The notes under the pieces are model-generated. The model had not been told where the DNA came from. It did not search any database and was given only the letters and a program-made list of their open reading frames with translations. Below, piece by piece: positions 33,703 through 45,500 of a DNA stretch of 64,000 bases. A program made the translations under genes and the position numbers. The stretch's first letter is position 1. Every line of letters starts with the position of its first letter. Origin of the DNA: Prorocentrum cordatum (Eukaryota; Sar; Dinophyceae; Prorocentrales; Prorocentraceae); the NCBI GenBank assembly GCA_963575745.1, contig CAUYUJ010009780.1:190883-254882 (forward strand). Reading direction: 5' to 3'.

Positions 33703-34516
33703 AGGTCAACCCTGGCGGAAGATCCTATACTCAGAGATGGATGCGGCCGAGATCGTGCATGGCACCTGCCCGGTGAAATGCATTTCAGCGACCGACTGCA
33801 AGAGCCTGTATGACACGATCACGATGGAAAAGGTATCTATGTCGGATAGGAGGCTTTCTCTGGAGGCGGCTATACTACCTTAGTCACTAAATGAGGTCAG
33901 CATCAAGTGGGTCAAGAGCGAGCAGATGCTAGCGGACTGTTTGACGAAAGTGCTTCCAGGAGGCCACGCGAGGAAGATTGTGACATCTAACTTGTGGACT
34001 CTTGGGCCTGATGGCATAGCACCATCAATGCGCGGACGGAAACTAGTTGGACCAGAGAAGGTGGCAGCCAACAAGGAGGTCGACGACCTGAACGCGACGA
34101 TGGCTAAGTACGTCAAGCAGGAGCTGTACGACGACACCGATGGGAACGATGAGATCTCTACCTGGCCGGCGGAGACGTACAACTATGTAGACGAGTGCTT
34201 CTATGATGACAAGGACGCAAATTATGACGAGACCGACTGTGTCGAAACAGTCTACATGGACGATGCGATGGACAATTACCAAGTGGATAGGAGTGGCGCG
34301 CAGCGAACCATCCAGGTACCTGACCAAGTTGCAGTTCTGCTTCAGTTCTGTGCACTTGCAGTGTATGGAGTTTGTATTTCGATGTTTCCTACGGTGGTGA
34401 CGTGGTTTCTATCATTGCGGGAGTCATCATGTTTATCTACATATTGCAGCCTAAGCAGAGCGACGACGAGGATTTTGGTATGGCCCGATGGAGGTGGACA
34501 GTTCAAGCAGCGATAA
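33703..34516 (+). pseudogene. 3' end of a second copia-like element (RNase H tail)
   Basis: On the plus strand, RSTLAE at about 33705, a frameshift near 33722, then MDAAEIVHGTCPVKC, ATDCKSLYDTITMEK, DRRLSLEAAI, a TAG at 33881-33883, and VSIKWVKSEQMLADCLTKVL. TDCKSLYD, the D.R...E block and W..SE.MLADCLTK are the last RNase H motifs of a copia lineage different from the element at 23.8-32 kb. The frame then continues with an acidic tail (DECFYDDKDANYDETD) and a hydrophobic stretch (VAVLLQFCALAVYGVC). Everything upstream of RNase H is missing, so it is a 5'-truncated remnant, and it is on the strand opposite to nearly all other coding sequence here. Confidence 0.8.
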
Positions 34517-34860
34517 CCTTTGCAAGGCGGAGGTGCCCAAGCAGGCAAAACTCAGGACAGCTACGCTATGCCTGAAGGCTGAGCCTGAGGTGGAGACGTA
34601 CCCCGAAAAGGTCACGGAGGGTGGACAGATCTACCTGGGGGACAGTGCTCTTCTGAGGCAATGGTTGGCTACTCTGGGACCGATGCGCATAAAGAGTGGC
34701 AAATACGAGGGCAGCAGCTTCGCAGACATATACAGCAAGGACAAGCACTACGCCAATTGCTTAGGCCGGTACCTGAAGCTGCACGCTGACGAAAGCAGGA
34801 GCGGAGCTACAGTCTGGATCCGAGTATCAAGACTTACATCGCCTACAACAACATCAAATC
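34488..34860 (+). CDS. C-terminal ORF of the copia-like remnant with a KYxGxSF-type module
   Basis: In another plus frame overlapping the end of the preceding entry: KAEVPKQAKLRTATLCLKAE, then ALLRQWLATLGPMRIKSGKY and EGSSFADIYSKDKHYANCL. The G-KY-G-SF-(D/E)-(I/V)-(Y/L)-x-KD-x-x-Y string resembles the small module found at the end of some exonuclease/helicase-like proteins (KYKGKSF...D..Y..W). It probably belongs to the element's 3' coding region after a frameshift. Function unknown. Confidence 0.4.
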
Positions 34861-34874
34861 AGTTCAGTTACGCT

Positions 34875-35020
34875 GAGATTTCACTACCAACTTCGTGGTT
34901 ACGTTGGGTGGTGTACAGGTAGCATTGATATTTCACTACCAACTTTATGTTTACGTTTGGTGGTGGAAGATATTGCATTGAGATTCACTATCAAGTTTGT
35001 GTTTACGTTGGTTGAATGAG
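34875..35020 (+). repeat. About 52-bp tandem repeat, three copies
   Basis: Units begin GAGATTTCACTACCAACTT (34875), GATATTTCACTACCAACTT (34926) and GAGATTCACTATCAAGTTT (34980) and each contains TTACGTT(T)GGTGG. AT-richer than the rest of the window. Confidence 0.85.
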
Positions 35021-35087
35021 GAGATGTGCGTGCACCCTCCCAAGTGAAGAGAAGTTGAGTTTCAAGTGTTTGGATGATGTGTGCGTC

Positions 35088-35189
35088 AAGATTTGATTTG
35101 TTATCTTGATATTTGTTGCTGAAGATTTGATGGGATATTTTGATATTTGCTGTTCAAGATTTGATTTGATGTCCTGATAACTGTTGTTC
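35088..35189 (+). repeat. 34-bp tandem repeat, three copies
   Basis: AAGATTTGAT starts at 35088, 35122 and 35156 (exact 34-bp period), each followed by a TTGATATTTG-like core. It could be the terminal region of the copia-like remnant. Confidence 0.88.
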
Positions 35190-35640
35190 GGTGTGCGGGC
35201 GGCTTTTGGCTGGTCGAGCCGACAGGCATACTCAGAAATAGTCTGGAGGCTTGCTTCAGAATTTGCTGCGCATTCTTTAGCAACTGCTTCTTTCCGTGTG
35301 AAAATCAGACAGGCGAGGATGAAATATTTAGGCTGGTAATGAATTTTATTTCCCTTCCGCCCATGGCAATTGTGGCTCATAAGCTGGGCGGGAGGGTGGA
35401 GGCACCTACTCACGTTTTGCTTCGAGTTCGGAGAAAAATAAGTGCTTGCATCACGTGCTTGGTGGGAGGGATATTTTGATCTGTACTTGCAAGACTGCTC
35501 CTGTTGCACTCAGTAGAAGAAAGAAGACGCCGACTTAGGCGGAGCGGCGATCAAATTATGCCGCGGACGGGTGCAGCGAAGGTCAGGCACAGGGTAAAGC
35601 AAATAATACTGGCCCGACATGGCGAGAGTAACCCAGCCCC
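35190..35640. other. AT-richer stretch without a gene
   Basis: Continues the less GC-rich sequence downstream of the remnant. No frame of interest; a possible untranslated or LTR-like end of that element, but no second copy is present to prove it. Confidence 0.4.
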
Positions 35641-35865
35641 GCTCCTCCTCCTCCTCCTCCTCCTCCTCCTCCCCCTCCTCCTCCTCCCATTCCCTTCCCT
35701 TCCTCGTCCTCGTCGTCCTCGTTCTTGTCCTCCTCCTCCTCCTCTTCCTCCTCCTCCTCCTCTTCGTCCTTCACCTCCTACACTTCGGCATCCTACGCCA
35801 CCCTGTTCTTGCTCCTGCTCCTCCTCCCCCTCCTCCTCCTCCTCCTCCTCGGCCTCAGCCATCTT
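35640..35865. repeat. TCC tract
   Basis: (CTC)n with short CCTCGT interruptions. Confidence 0.85.
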
Positions 35866-37681
35866 GCTCGACCTCCGCCATCCTACTCGTGGTCCAGCAA
35901 CGATGGGCCCCTCCCTGCGCGCAATTCGCGGTGCCAGAAGCTCGGGCGAAACTCCCAGCCGGGCAGGCTGGGGCGCGGTGGCTCGGGCCGACGTTGAAAT
36001 CGCCGGCCCAGACAGCCGGGCACAGCCATGGATGCACCGAGCTCCGTCAAAATCCTCCTCGGTGGCCTTTGTCACCTGGATCTTCTCGCCCCACATTCGA
36101 CGCGCGCCCCGGAACCGAGACCCAAGCGCGGAAGGTAACGCGAGCACCCAGATCTGGAGGGGACGCCAGCAGGCCGCCGACATTCGCGCACTCCGCGCCC
36201 TCGCCCCCATCGCAGGAGTGAAACATTTTGACGGGCTTATGCGTTTGATGCACCACGTCCTCCCCCTCCGCCCGCGAGCGCCCCGCGGCCTTCCTGGATC
36301 CCGAAGATGGTGGTCGGGCAGAGAGGTCCTGAGGTAGGCGATTTTCTCGGATGCGAAGGTCGCGGTGTAGCAGGGCTCGAACGTTCCAGCTGGCGACCGT
36401 CAAACTCGAGCTCGCGGCAGATGACCCCTGCCATGCTCGGAGGATGCCGCTAGAGACACCACTCGGCAGCTGCGCTCTCGGCGAAGAGGTTAGATGCAGC
36501 GCAACGAACCGCGACCGCGTCCATGTCGAACGCCGCCATGTTTTTCTCGCTGGGGTGGATGGTCGGCGCCCGCATTCCCAGGGCTGGCTCGTGCGAGACC
36601 ACTCCTTCCAGCTCGAGACGACCACGCCCTTCTCCTTCTCCACAAAGTACTTGCGGTTCGGGTGGATCTTGGCGATCGCCCGCATGATCTTCTTGGCCCC
36701 CAGCTCACGCGCCACCATATTTGGACCCTTGTCGATTCTGATGGATAGCTCGACCCCGGGCCCCCAAAGGGGCGACGGCGCCGTGACCCTCCTCCTGCCA
36801 GCATTACGGCCAGGTGACTTGAGCGCACCGATGACCTGGCCGACCATGCCCCCACCGTGGCCTCGCTGGACCTGGACCACGATCTGGTACCACTTGTCCA
36901 CCGGCTCTCCTTCCCTGTCCATGTTGCTCTCCGCCAGCCAGTGCTCCACAGCCTTGGCCACGTGCTCGTTGGGGGGCGGGACCTGCGCGCTCGGCGATGG
37001 TCGTCGGGTCGGCCTCCCTGTCGTAGCCTGCGCTGCCAGCGGGGCGACCAGCAAGCTCCTCTCGACGCGTGGGGCCGAGCAAGTCCCGCAACTCCTTCTC
37101 CAGCCTAACTATACGAGTATCGTGAATCTCCGATCTGTGCTCGAAGTGGCACATCCGCTTCTCCGCCGCCTTGTCGATGCTCGCGCAATGTTCCCCCATC
37201 GTCGGGCTGAGCTCAGACAGAGACTGCCGCATGATCTGCAGGCTGGCCATGACGTCCGAGCGTGTTTTGTCAATGTGTATATTGGGTTTCGCGCGCAGGA
37301 TGGACGGGCACGGGCAAGTCCAGCAGCGGGACCCCCAGAGGCGATGAGGGTGTCCCCGGTGCCCGACGAAACGAATGGGGTGATGGCAGCTGGTGAGGAG
37401 CCGCCAGTGCCAGCACGGCCTCATCCCAACCTTCCATCCCCATCAGGAACTGACAGCTCTCCGTGTCCACGTGGTGTCCGCGGTGACGGTGTAGGCAGAG
37501 TACTCGCGTCCAGGAAGGCCTGCCTCTCCTGCGAAGGGAGGGCGCCGTCTCCCACCATCTCGAAGTCCCTCGAGGTGTCGCGGACCTTCTTCTTGTCGCC
37601 ATCCTCGTCTGAGCTGTTGCGCTGCAGTGCTCGACCAGTGCTGTTGGAGCCATCATGAGAGGACCCAGCAGCTGAGAACAT
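35855..37681 (-). mobile_element. Truncated LINE: ORF1-like region and start of endonuclease
   Basis: On the minus strand, three frames read in series. First, an N-terminal hydrophilic segment (KKKVRDTSRDFEMVGDG) from 37681. Second, around 37250-37080, a coiled-coil-like block (LQIMRQSLSELSPTMGEHC, EIHDTRIVRLEKELRDLL). Third, from 37054, a block with VAKAVEHWLAESN and ELGAKKIMRAIAKIHPNRKY, ending in LTVASWNVRALL, which is the conserved start of an exonuclease-endonuclease-phosphatase domain (Trp-Asn). Near 36007 AGDFNVGPS gives the catalytic GDFN motif. The element then breaks off: no RT. The order ORF1-like, endonuclease and the style match dinoflagellate LINEs. Several frameshifts; inactive. 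Confidence 0.7.
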
Positions 37682-37869
37682 GGCGCGGCCCCGAGCAGAA
37701 GAGCAACAAACAGTGCAATCACTGAACTCAATGATGGCGCAGCGAGCGCCGTGGCCTCTTGGCGGCCACAGAGGCGGCTAAAGCCACCTGCGGAAAAGGG
37801 TCCAAAGCTCATCGTCGGTCTTCGGACGTCTATCATTTTGAAGCAATAGGCTACGGACCCTTGTCCCCA

Positions 37870-38090
37870 CTCCCTCCCTCCCTCCTGTTCCTCCTCCTCC
37901 TCCTCCTGTTCCTCCTCCTCCTCCTCTTCCTCCTCTTCCTCGCGTCCCCCCTCCCACCTCCTTCCACCTCCTCCTCCTCCTCCTCCTCCTCCTCCTCCTC
38001 CCCCTTCTCGTTGTTCTCCTACTCATCTTCTGTCCTCCTGTTCCTCCTTCTTCTCCCACTTCGTCCTCTTCCTCCTCCTCCTCATCATAA
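37870..38090. repeat. TCC tract
   Basis: (CTC)n with CCTGTT and CTTCCT interruptions. Confidence 0.85.
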
Positions 38091-38091
38091 T

Positions 38092-38161
<70 letters not shown>

Positions 38162-38346
38162 GTCACCATCGTCGTCATCGTCATCATCCTCATCCTCATC
38201 CTCATCCTCATCCTCATCAGCATCAGCATCAGCATCATCATCAGCAGCATCATCATCAACATCAACATCATCATCACCATCATCATCACCACCATCATCA
38301 TAACCACCACCACCACCACCGCCATCATCATCATCATCGTCATCAC

Positions 38347-38384
<38 letters not shown>

Positions 38385-38395
38385 ACAACAACACA
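38089..38395. repeat. (CAT)n microsatellite
   Basis: Nearly pure CAT/ATC over about 80 bp, then CATCAG, CATCGT and CACCAC variants to 38395. Poly-His, poly-Asp and poly-Met frames of up to 280 codons are artefacts of this array. A CTTC run follows at 38456-38490. Confidence 0.95.
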
Positions 38396-38546
38396 AACAC
38401 CATTATCATCATCCGTGTTCCTTCCTTTCTTCATTCCTTCTCCTCGTCCTTCGTTTCTTCCTTCCTTCCTTCCTTCTTTCCTTCCTTCCTCCTCCTGAAA
38501 AAAACGGCATAATCCTGTGGTGCTCCCTTGAGTTGAAGGCTGCGAC

Positions 38547-38604
38547 CAGTCGAACATGCCGTTGTTCACAAAACCCTCCTGCTGGTAGAGGTTCTTGAAG
38601 AGAC
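38547..38604 (-). CDS. CK1 exon g (last one seen)
   Basis: 58 nt after acceptor GTCTCCAG: two bases complete Gly, then [18 protein letters not shown] and TG of a Trp codon; donor GTCGCA. The next exon must begin with G; not found downstream. Confidence 0.88.
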
Positions 38605-39501
38605 CTGGAGACGAGCACAAGTTCGAGGATCCAGGTGCGAATTGTCTGCGGCCTCCTGGGCGTCCCAGGTTGCCACAGGCGGGCGCAGCTCGGACAACTT
38701 TCCAGGAGGAGCCGCGGGACGGGTCTCGGGACCGAGCTTGAGCGGCGTCGGGTGCGGGGGGTGGGGCGAGGGGCGGTCTGGTAAGTGGGCAGGGTGCTCG
38801 CTAGACGGCGGCAGCGGCCTGGGGTGCGGAGGTGGCCTCCTGAGCAGGCCAGACTTCTTCGCGCATCGCGCCCCTGTGATGAAGACTTGCGGTCGTCCTC
38901 GCGCCCTCGCGCCGCCGCCCTGGACAGAGGGATCCTCTACCCCCAGGCCGGAGGAGGAGGAAAAGGAGGACGAGGAGGAGGAGGAGGAGGAGGAGGAGGA
39001 GGAGGAGGAGGAAGAGGAAGCGCGATTCTCTTCGCGCTCCTGCGGGCGACCTCGCACCCCCGATACGATACGATACGATACGAACTCTTGTTGCGAGAAA
39101 TCCAGGGCCACGAGTCTCGTCGAGCCTTGAGCTCCCTAGAGTGGCGGAGGAGGAGGAGGAGGAGGAGGAGGAGGAGGAGGAGGAGGAGGAGGAGGAGGAG
39201 GAGGAGGAGGAGGAGGAGGGATGGAGGAGGAGGAGGAGGAGGAGGAGGAGGAGAGGAGGAGGAGGAGGAGGAGAGGAGGACGAGGGGGGATGGGGGGAGG
39301 AGGAGGGAGGAGGAGGAGGAGGAGGAGGAGGAGGAGTGCCCCAGGGCCTCTGCGGGCCCCCCCCCGCGTGGCCATCGGAGAGGTAAGAAGCTTCCGAGGG
39401 GGGCACCTGCTGGCTGGCCAGCCTCTTGTTTGGCGCACCCTCCCGGGTGAGAACCACCCTGCCATCCTTGGAGGGCCGTCGCCGTCGCGCCGTCGCCACA
39501 A

Positions 39502-39532
<31 letters not shown>

Positions 39533-42500
39533 TCCTCCTCCTCCTCCTCCTCCTCCTCCTCCTCCCCCCTCCTCCTCCTCCTCCTCCCTTCTGCACCGCG
39601 GCCGAGGGACCGCGGAGGTAGGCGTAGTCGGGCCGGTCCTCGAAGCGGAGAGCCTTGCAGTACTTGAGGTACGTGGAGAAGACCTCTGGCTAGGAGGGCG
39701 GGGAGGGAGGAGATGGAGGAGGAGGCGTGGCTTGGGCGGCTCCTACGGGCATCCACGCGCAGCCGGAACAAACCTTCGTTTGCGGAATCCTCAAACCCAG
39801 ATGTGCGCCGTCTTGATTTTTGTCCATGCGGGGTCCCTGAAGTCCCGACCCTTCCCCAGAACGCGGTTTTCATCCCTGGTCGCTTTTGGACAGTCTGGCG
39901 AAGGATCCCAAGGGCAAACAACGGCCAAAAACCTCCCGTTCTGATTTCAACGTCGCGATCATGTCTGGGAGCTCGGACTTTGTTGTTATTATTTTTATTT
40001 TTTCTCTCGCAGAACATCACCTGAATGCCTTATCACATCGTGATTCAAAACGTCTTTCGGCAAACCGGAAACATCGAACAAGCCGACCCACAACAAGCGA
40101 AATCACGCTTTGAACCGTGGACTGGGCAACATATCAGCACTGCAGTTGCTCTGCATGCATATGGAGATCCTACGCGGCCCGAGCGGCCAGTGATATCCCC
40201 TGCGCACATTTCTGGAAACTCGGAACCCTCACACTCGGGATCCTCGGGCGACGCGTCCAGAAGGCGCAGGCCTCATCTGTAGATGCTAGGTCGGCGCCTT
40301 TTAAGAAGCGGCCTACCTCCAAGAAGCCTTCTCCCCTCTCCCTGACTCCCCGTGCGCGCCGCCAGCATCCTCCGAGGCCGCGATCATGTCTGGGAACTCC
40401 GAATCCTCACACTCACGGCCCCCCCCCCCGTGGAAAAGGGGTGCGGGCGCCCGCGCCGCGCTCCCCGGCCTTCCCCAGACGGCCGAGGCGGGCAGCCGAG
40501 GCCCTCTTGTGACTGTGCTGGGGCCGCTCTTGGGCGCCCTCCTCCTCCTCCTCCTCCTCCTCCTCCTCCTCCTCCCTCTCCTCATCCTCCGAGGCCGCGA
40601 TCATGTCGGGCGACGCATCCCGCTCGGTCAGTATCTAGCGGAGCTCCAGAAAGCGCGGACGGTCGACCGCTGTCGGGCCACGGGCGCGCATGACAGCAGC
40701 ACGCCTCACCGACCCCTCCCGCTCACAGGAGGAGGAGAGAGGAGGGGGAGGGAGAGAGGGAGGGAGGGAGGGAGGGGGGGGAGAAGGAGGAGGAGGAGGA
40801 GGAGGAGGAGGAGGAGGAAGAGGAGGAGGAGGAAGAAGAGGAGGAGGAGGAAGAAGGGGAAGAATGAGGATGATGAGGAGGAGGAGGATGATAATGATAA
40901 TGATAATGAGGATGAGGATGAAGATGAGGATGAGGATGAGGAGGAGGATGAGGATAAGGATAAGGATAAGGGTGATGATGATGATGCTGATGATGATGAT
41001 GATGAGGAGGAGGAGGAGGAGGAGGAGGATGCGGAGGAGGGGGAGCCAGGGAGAGGACAGAGGAGGAGGGAGGGGGAGGAGTAGGAGGAGGAGGAGGAGG
41101 AGGAGGAGGAGGAGGAGGAGGAGGAAGAGGAGGAGGAGGAGGAGGAGCAGGAGGAGGAGGAGGAAGAGGAAGGTGGCTGTCTCCCACGGAGGCCTGAAAG
41201 TCTTCCGGGACCCATTGCTCCCAGGTTCGGTGTTCCAAACCTCATCTTCATCGGCGAATGACACACGACCAGGCGACTGCGAACGAGTCCGAGCCTTCTG
41301 CTTGGGAGCAACGAGAACCACGTCGCGCTGACACTTGCCACATTTGCCGCCCTACCTGGTGAGGATATCGTTCCACTCGCACTCCCCGCGCTGGCATCTG
41401 CTCCAGAGCCGCTGGCCCCTCAAAGAGGAGCCCCCCATGGCTGACAGGAAGGGGTCGGGTCTGACACTGTCGCTTTGGTCACAAATGACTGGCTCTCTCT
41501 GTAGGACTCTGCTCTGTGTGCCTCAAGCGCTCCGAGCAAGCACGAGGGTCGGCACGAGCAAAAAGCTTGGGCCTAGGTGGCTTGAAAGGAGGAGGAGGAG
41601 GAGGAGGAGGAGGAGGAGGAGGAGGAGGAGAAGGAGGAGGATGAGGGGGAGGAGGAGGAGAAGGAGGAAAAGGAGGAGGAGAAGGAGGAGGAGGAGGAGG
41701 AGGGGGAGGAGGGGGAGGAACCCCACCCCCATGAGCTCGGACCCCACATCGCTATGTCTGGTCTGCTCGGATGCCTCGGTTTTGACCAAGCGCTCGCGAG
41801 GAGAGGCGCCCACGGGACACGCCTCCCTGGCGGCGGCGGCCTCCCTCGCTCGAGCCGGGGCGGTGGGTGCCCGACCTCCGGGTACCCTTCGCAGAGGGCC
41901 TCGATCGGGGTCTCCATCTTGACCTCTTTGATCTTCTGGTACTTCACTTCCTTGGTGTTTTGGAGGAAGAAGAAACACATAAAGCATAACCTTTCGACGG
42001 CCCGCGCGGATTTCTTGGACTTGCGCGGGGCCCCCCTCCCTGGCGCGGGGAGCGCGCCAGGGGCAGCGCTGGAGGCCTGCGCCTGCCCCGCGGATCCGAG
42101 AAATCCGCGCGGAGCGCCGAACATTTATTTATTTATGTTCATGTATTTTTTGTTCTTCTTCAATTATTAACCGCGCGCGGGCATATCGGCGGCTGCGGTG
42201 AATGGGCAAGCCAGGAGGCATGCGAGAGCGGGGGCAGAGGCAAGAAAGAGGGAGGGGCAGGGTGTAGCACGAGTGTCGTCCTTTGTGGGAGCCTGTATGC
42301 CCTGCCACGGTAGCTTGCCGCGGTTGAAATACATCAGGACGTAGCCGATCGCCTCGAGGTCGTCTCGGCGGCTCTGCTCGACACCAATGTGGGCGTTGAT
42401 GGACGCGTAACGGGCCGTGCCCGTGAGGCTCTTCCCTTCCACGTAGGGTATGTGCTGCTGCGACTTCGGGTCCCGGTATTTCTTCGCGAGGCCAAAGTCT

Positions 42501-45500
42501 ATGAGATGGACGATGGACGCCTGCGGTCTCCGTCGTCGTCGGGAAGGCACACGCGCGCGGGCGCAAGTGCTCGACGCCGGCGGTGAGCGGGGGGGGGCCG
42601 AGGGGAGCCCCTCCTGTACAGTAGGAGCTCGACCACAAGAAACCCTCCGCAAGAAACCCAACCCTGAGACCCCAAGACGTCCATTGATTGTTGGTGTGGG
42701 AACGTCGTGCTTTCCATCGCGAAACCATCGAAACCTAGGAAACCCAGGGCACCCTGGAGGCAAGCAGGGTGTTTCTTGGCATGGGTTCCCTCTTGTAGGC
42801 CCCGGGTCTGGCCGAGATCGGCGCGTTCAAACCCCGACCCCGCCGACCACGGTCGAGATTCGGCCAGCGCCCCTCTGGAAGTAGTGCTGGAGCGTTCTCG
42901 GCAGTTCCAGGGGCTCCCTGAGTCTCGAAAGCGGTCAGAGAGCTGGGCGTCACATGAGCACAGTTCGTTGTATGTGACCCTTCGTCGCCCCAGCGACGGA
43001 ATGGCGGACCCCAGAGGCTGTTGTGGGCTTGCGCGAGCGTCGAACAATCGGCATTGGCAGAGGTCACGGCTAAAGGGGCTCGTAGGGGCTCAGATCCGGC
43101 ACTTGCGGCAATCAAGTCTGCTGGGACTCAGGCGGGCCAACAGGGGCTAGTGCCAGGAACCAGCAGTGATGACGATCAGGACCAGTGAGACAATTGAAGG
43201 GGCCCCAGGACACACAAACAAATACACACAAATAAAAAGATCCCCAATATTTTCCAATATTTTATGGGTTTCTGTCTTCCCCCCCACTACCCATGTCTTC
43301 CCATGTTTTCTGAGGAATCGAGGATTAATTGTGTCTGTGTGCTTTTTCCTCTCCTGAACAAGTTTGGGTTGTGGCAAACGCTTCTCGAGGCTAGTCGAGC
43401 CTGGCCCTGGCGGCTGCAACCCTTGACGGGCCGTACGAATCTCACCAGCCCAGCCCAGGTGCTCAGGGTGCCACCTCTGGCAAAAGAACCCCCGCCTCCC
43501 CCTCCCTCCACCCCCTCCGCTTAACCCCCTGGTCGCGACACGCTGGAGCCTGGAAAGCTCCAAGATGGCTCGAGGTGGCCCTGAAGCCTCTCCCGGATAC
43601 TCCTGCAAGGCCAAAGTTCGAACACTTGGGCTCTTCAACAGTTTTGGCCCTCTCTCCTTTTCGGCGTCCGATGAGCCTTGCGCGCTCCCAAGTTGTCCTA
43701 ATATGGACGGAACAGGGTCCTAAGGTGGGCCCGCAGGGAATCCAGGACTCCAAATGCTCCTATGGGCACCCCAAGAGAGTTCCAGGAGAGCCCTAAAATA
43801 CTGTTTCTGTACACCCTGAGAAGAGTGCCGATCGAGTGCTTCGCGGCTGGTCTGCAGGATGACCCCAAGAAGGTGCTCGAGGCTCCTGAGCGGGCCCCCC
43901 GTAGGGCTCCGAGAGGCCCCACGAGTTTTTTTCTTGGGGTTGTGTTGCGGAGGAAGGGTGGAGGGTGGGTATTGCTACCGGTTGCTCCTGATTGCAAGGA
44001 TGGGAAGAGGGAAGGGAATTGAGGCTGTGTGTGTTGGGAGGGCGAGGCGTCGAAGTGAACCAAACGCAGGGAGCGAAGGGAGAGGAGGGTGAGATGCAGA
44101 ATGAGACGGGCGGATGGACGAAAGCTCTCAACACAGTGCAGCGAGCCACTGGAAGTCGGCAGCCATGCCTTCGCCACCTGCCTGGCACCAGCGGAGGGAG
44201 AAAAGGGGGCGGGCAGAGGAGAAAACGGAACGGGATGGGGCAAGCCAGGTGCGGTCGCGCCATATCTGACATCCCCGCCCTCCCTACCATCCCTTCCCAT
44301 TGCGCTGCAATTTTCTCTATCCGCCGATGCGTGCCATGGCGGGCTTGGAGTTACAAAAAAGACTCCTACCGTGTCATGCGCATTCGGAAAAAAAGGGGAG
44401 CTCCGCACATTGGAGGCGGAGGTGGCGGATGAGCAGGAGGAGGAGGAGGAGGAGGAGGAGGAGGAGGAGGAGGAGGAGGAGGAGGAGACTTAGACTTAGA
44501 CATCCCTGGGCGAAGACAAGCAGAGTTATCCGACTGTTGAAATCGCTGGGCGGCAAACCAGATTGGCTGCAACCGAGTTTTCACGCTGGCACAGGTGGAA
44601 AATATCACTCGGGCCCCTCCTCGGCCCCAAAAAGGTATGAGCTTCGGGCGAGGAGGTGGCGGCCCAAAAGTCTTACGAAAGGGAGTGAGCGCAGCCTGGT
44701 GCCGCATCCTGCCGCAGAGGGCCCCCAACGGCATCCTCTGCAGCAGGGCTCGACGCACAAGCGGCCCCTACCCCCTCCCACGCCCAGAGGGATTCTGGTT
44801 TCGCCCTCTACCCCTCCCACGCCCCTTAGGGCGCGGCCGAATTTTTGCGACAGGCACAAATCGGCCCTGGGAATCCGTTGAAACCTCGGGCATGAGAACA
44901 GAAGTATATGAGGCTAGAACCGTTTCACGACTAACAGTTCCTCTCTGAATTAAATCCTCGAGCCTAGCGCTAGACGACAGCATGTCCATCCTTCTCACAT
45001 CAGCTGGTTGGAGCCTCCTTCGAGCTTGTTCAAGAGCGCTCTGGCGTCCCTCTCCAAGACACCGCGTGGCGCCGCTCCTGTCGTGATCTCCGCCCCCTGA
45101 CGGATGAGCTCCGAGCGCAGCACCTCGTCCAGCTCCGCAGCCGTCTTGTTGGTCATCGTCAGCGCCCACTGCAATCTCACCTTGCCCTCCATGCGTTTGC
45201 TCTTCTTCTTTTCCTTGCCCTGCGGGGTCCTCACTCTGAAGTACTTGACCTCCGCTGCTGCGTCCACGAGCTCGTACCTCATGATGTGGTTGCGCCAGTA
45301 GTACGTCAGTATCTCGCGAGGTTTTCCTTCCTCTGTACTCGCGAGGAGGGCGCGAATGAAGTCCTTCCATACGTGCAGATGCGGACTGCCCAGCCTCGCC
45401 GTGTCGACTTTGTCGTCCTCCTTGCTCTCCTCGCGCAGCTTCATCGCCGCCGCGTGGTAGTCCTTGCCAGCCCTGATCGCCGTTTCGATGCACGGGATCG

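Noticed and set aside
36351-37658. Plus-strand frame of 435 codons
   Set aside because: Antisense to the LINE fragment, whose minus frames carry recognisable endonuclease and coiled-coil motifs.
37759-38620. Frames of about 280 codons on both strands with poly-His or poly-Asp
   Set aside because: Produced by the (CAT)n and TCC arrays; the only real coding piece in the area is the 58-nt CK1 exon g.
38642-41341. Many 150-290 codon frames (Glu, Pro, Ser, Arg runs)
   Set aside because: They overlie GGA/TCC triplet arrays and have no motif outside CK1 exon f.
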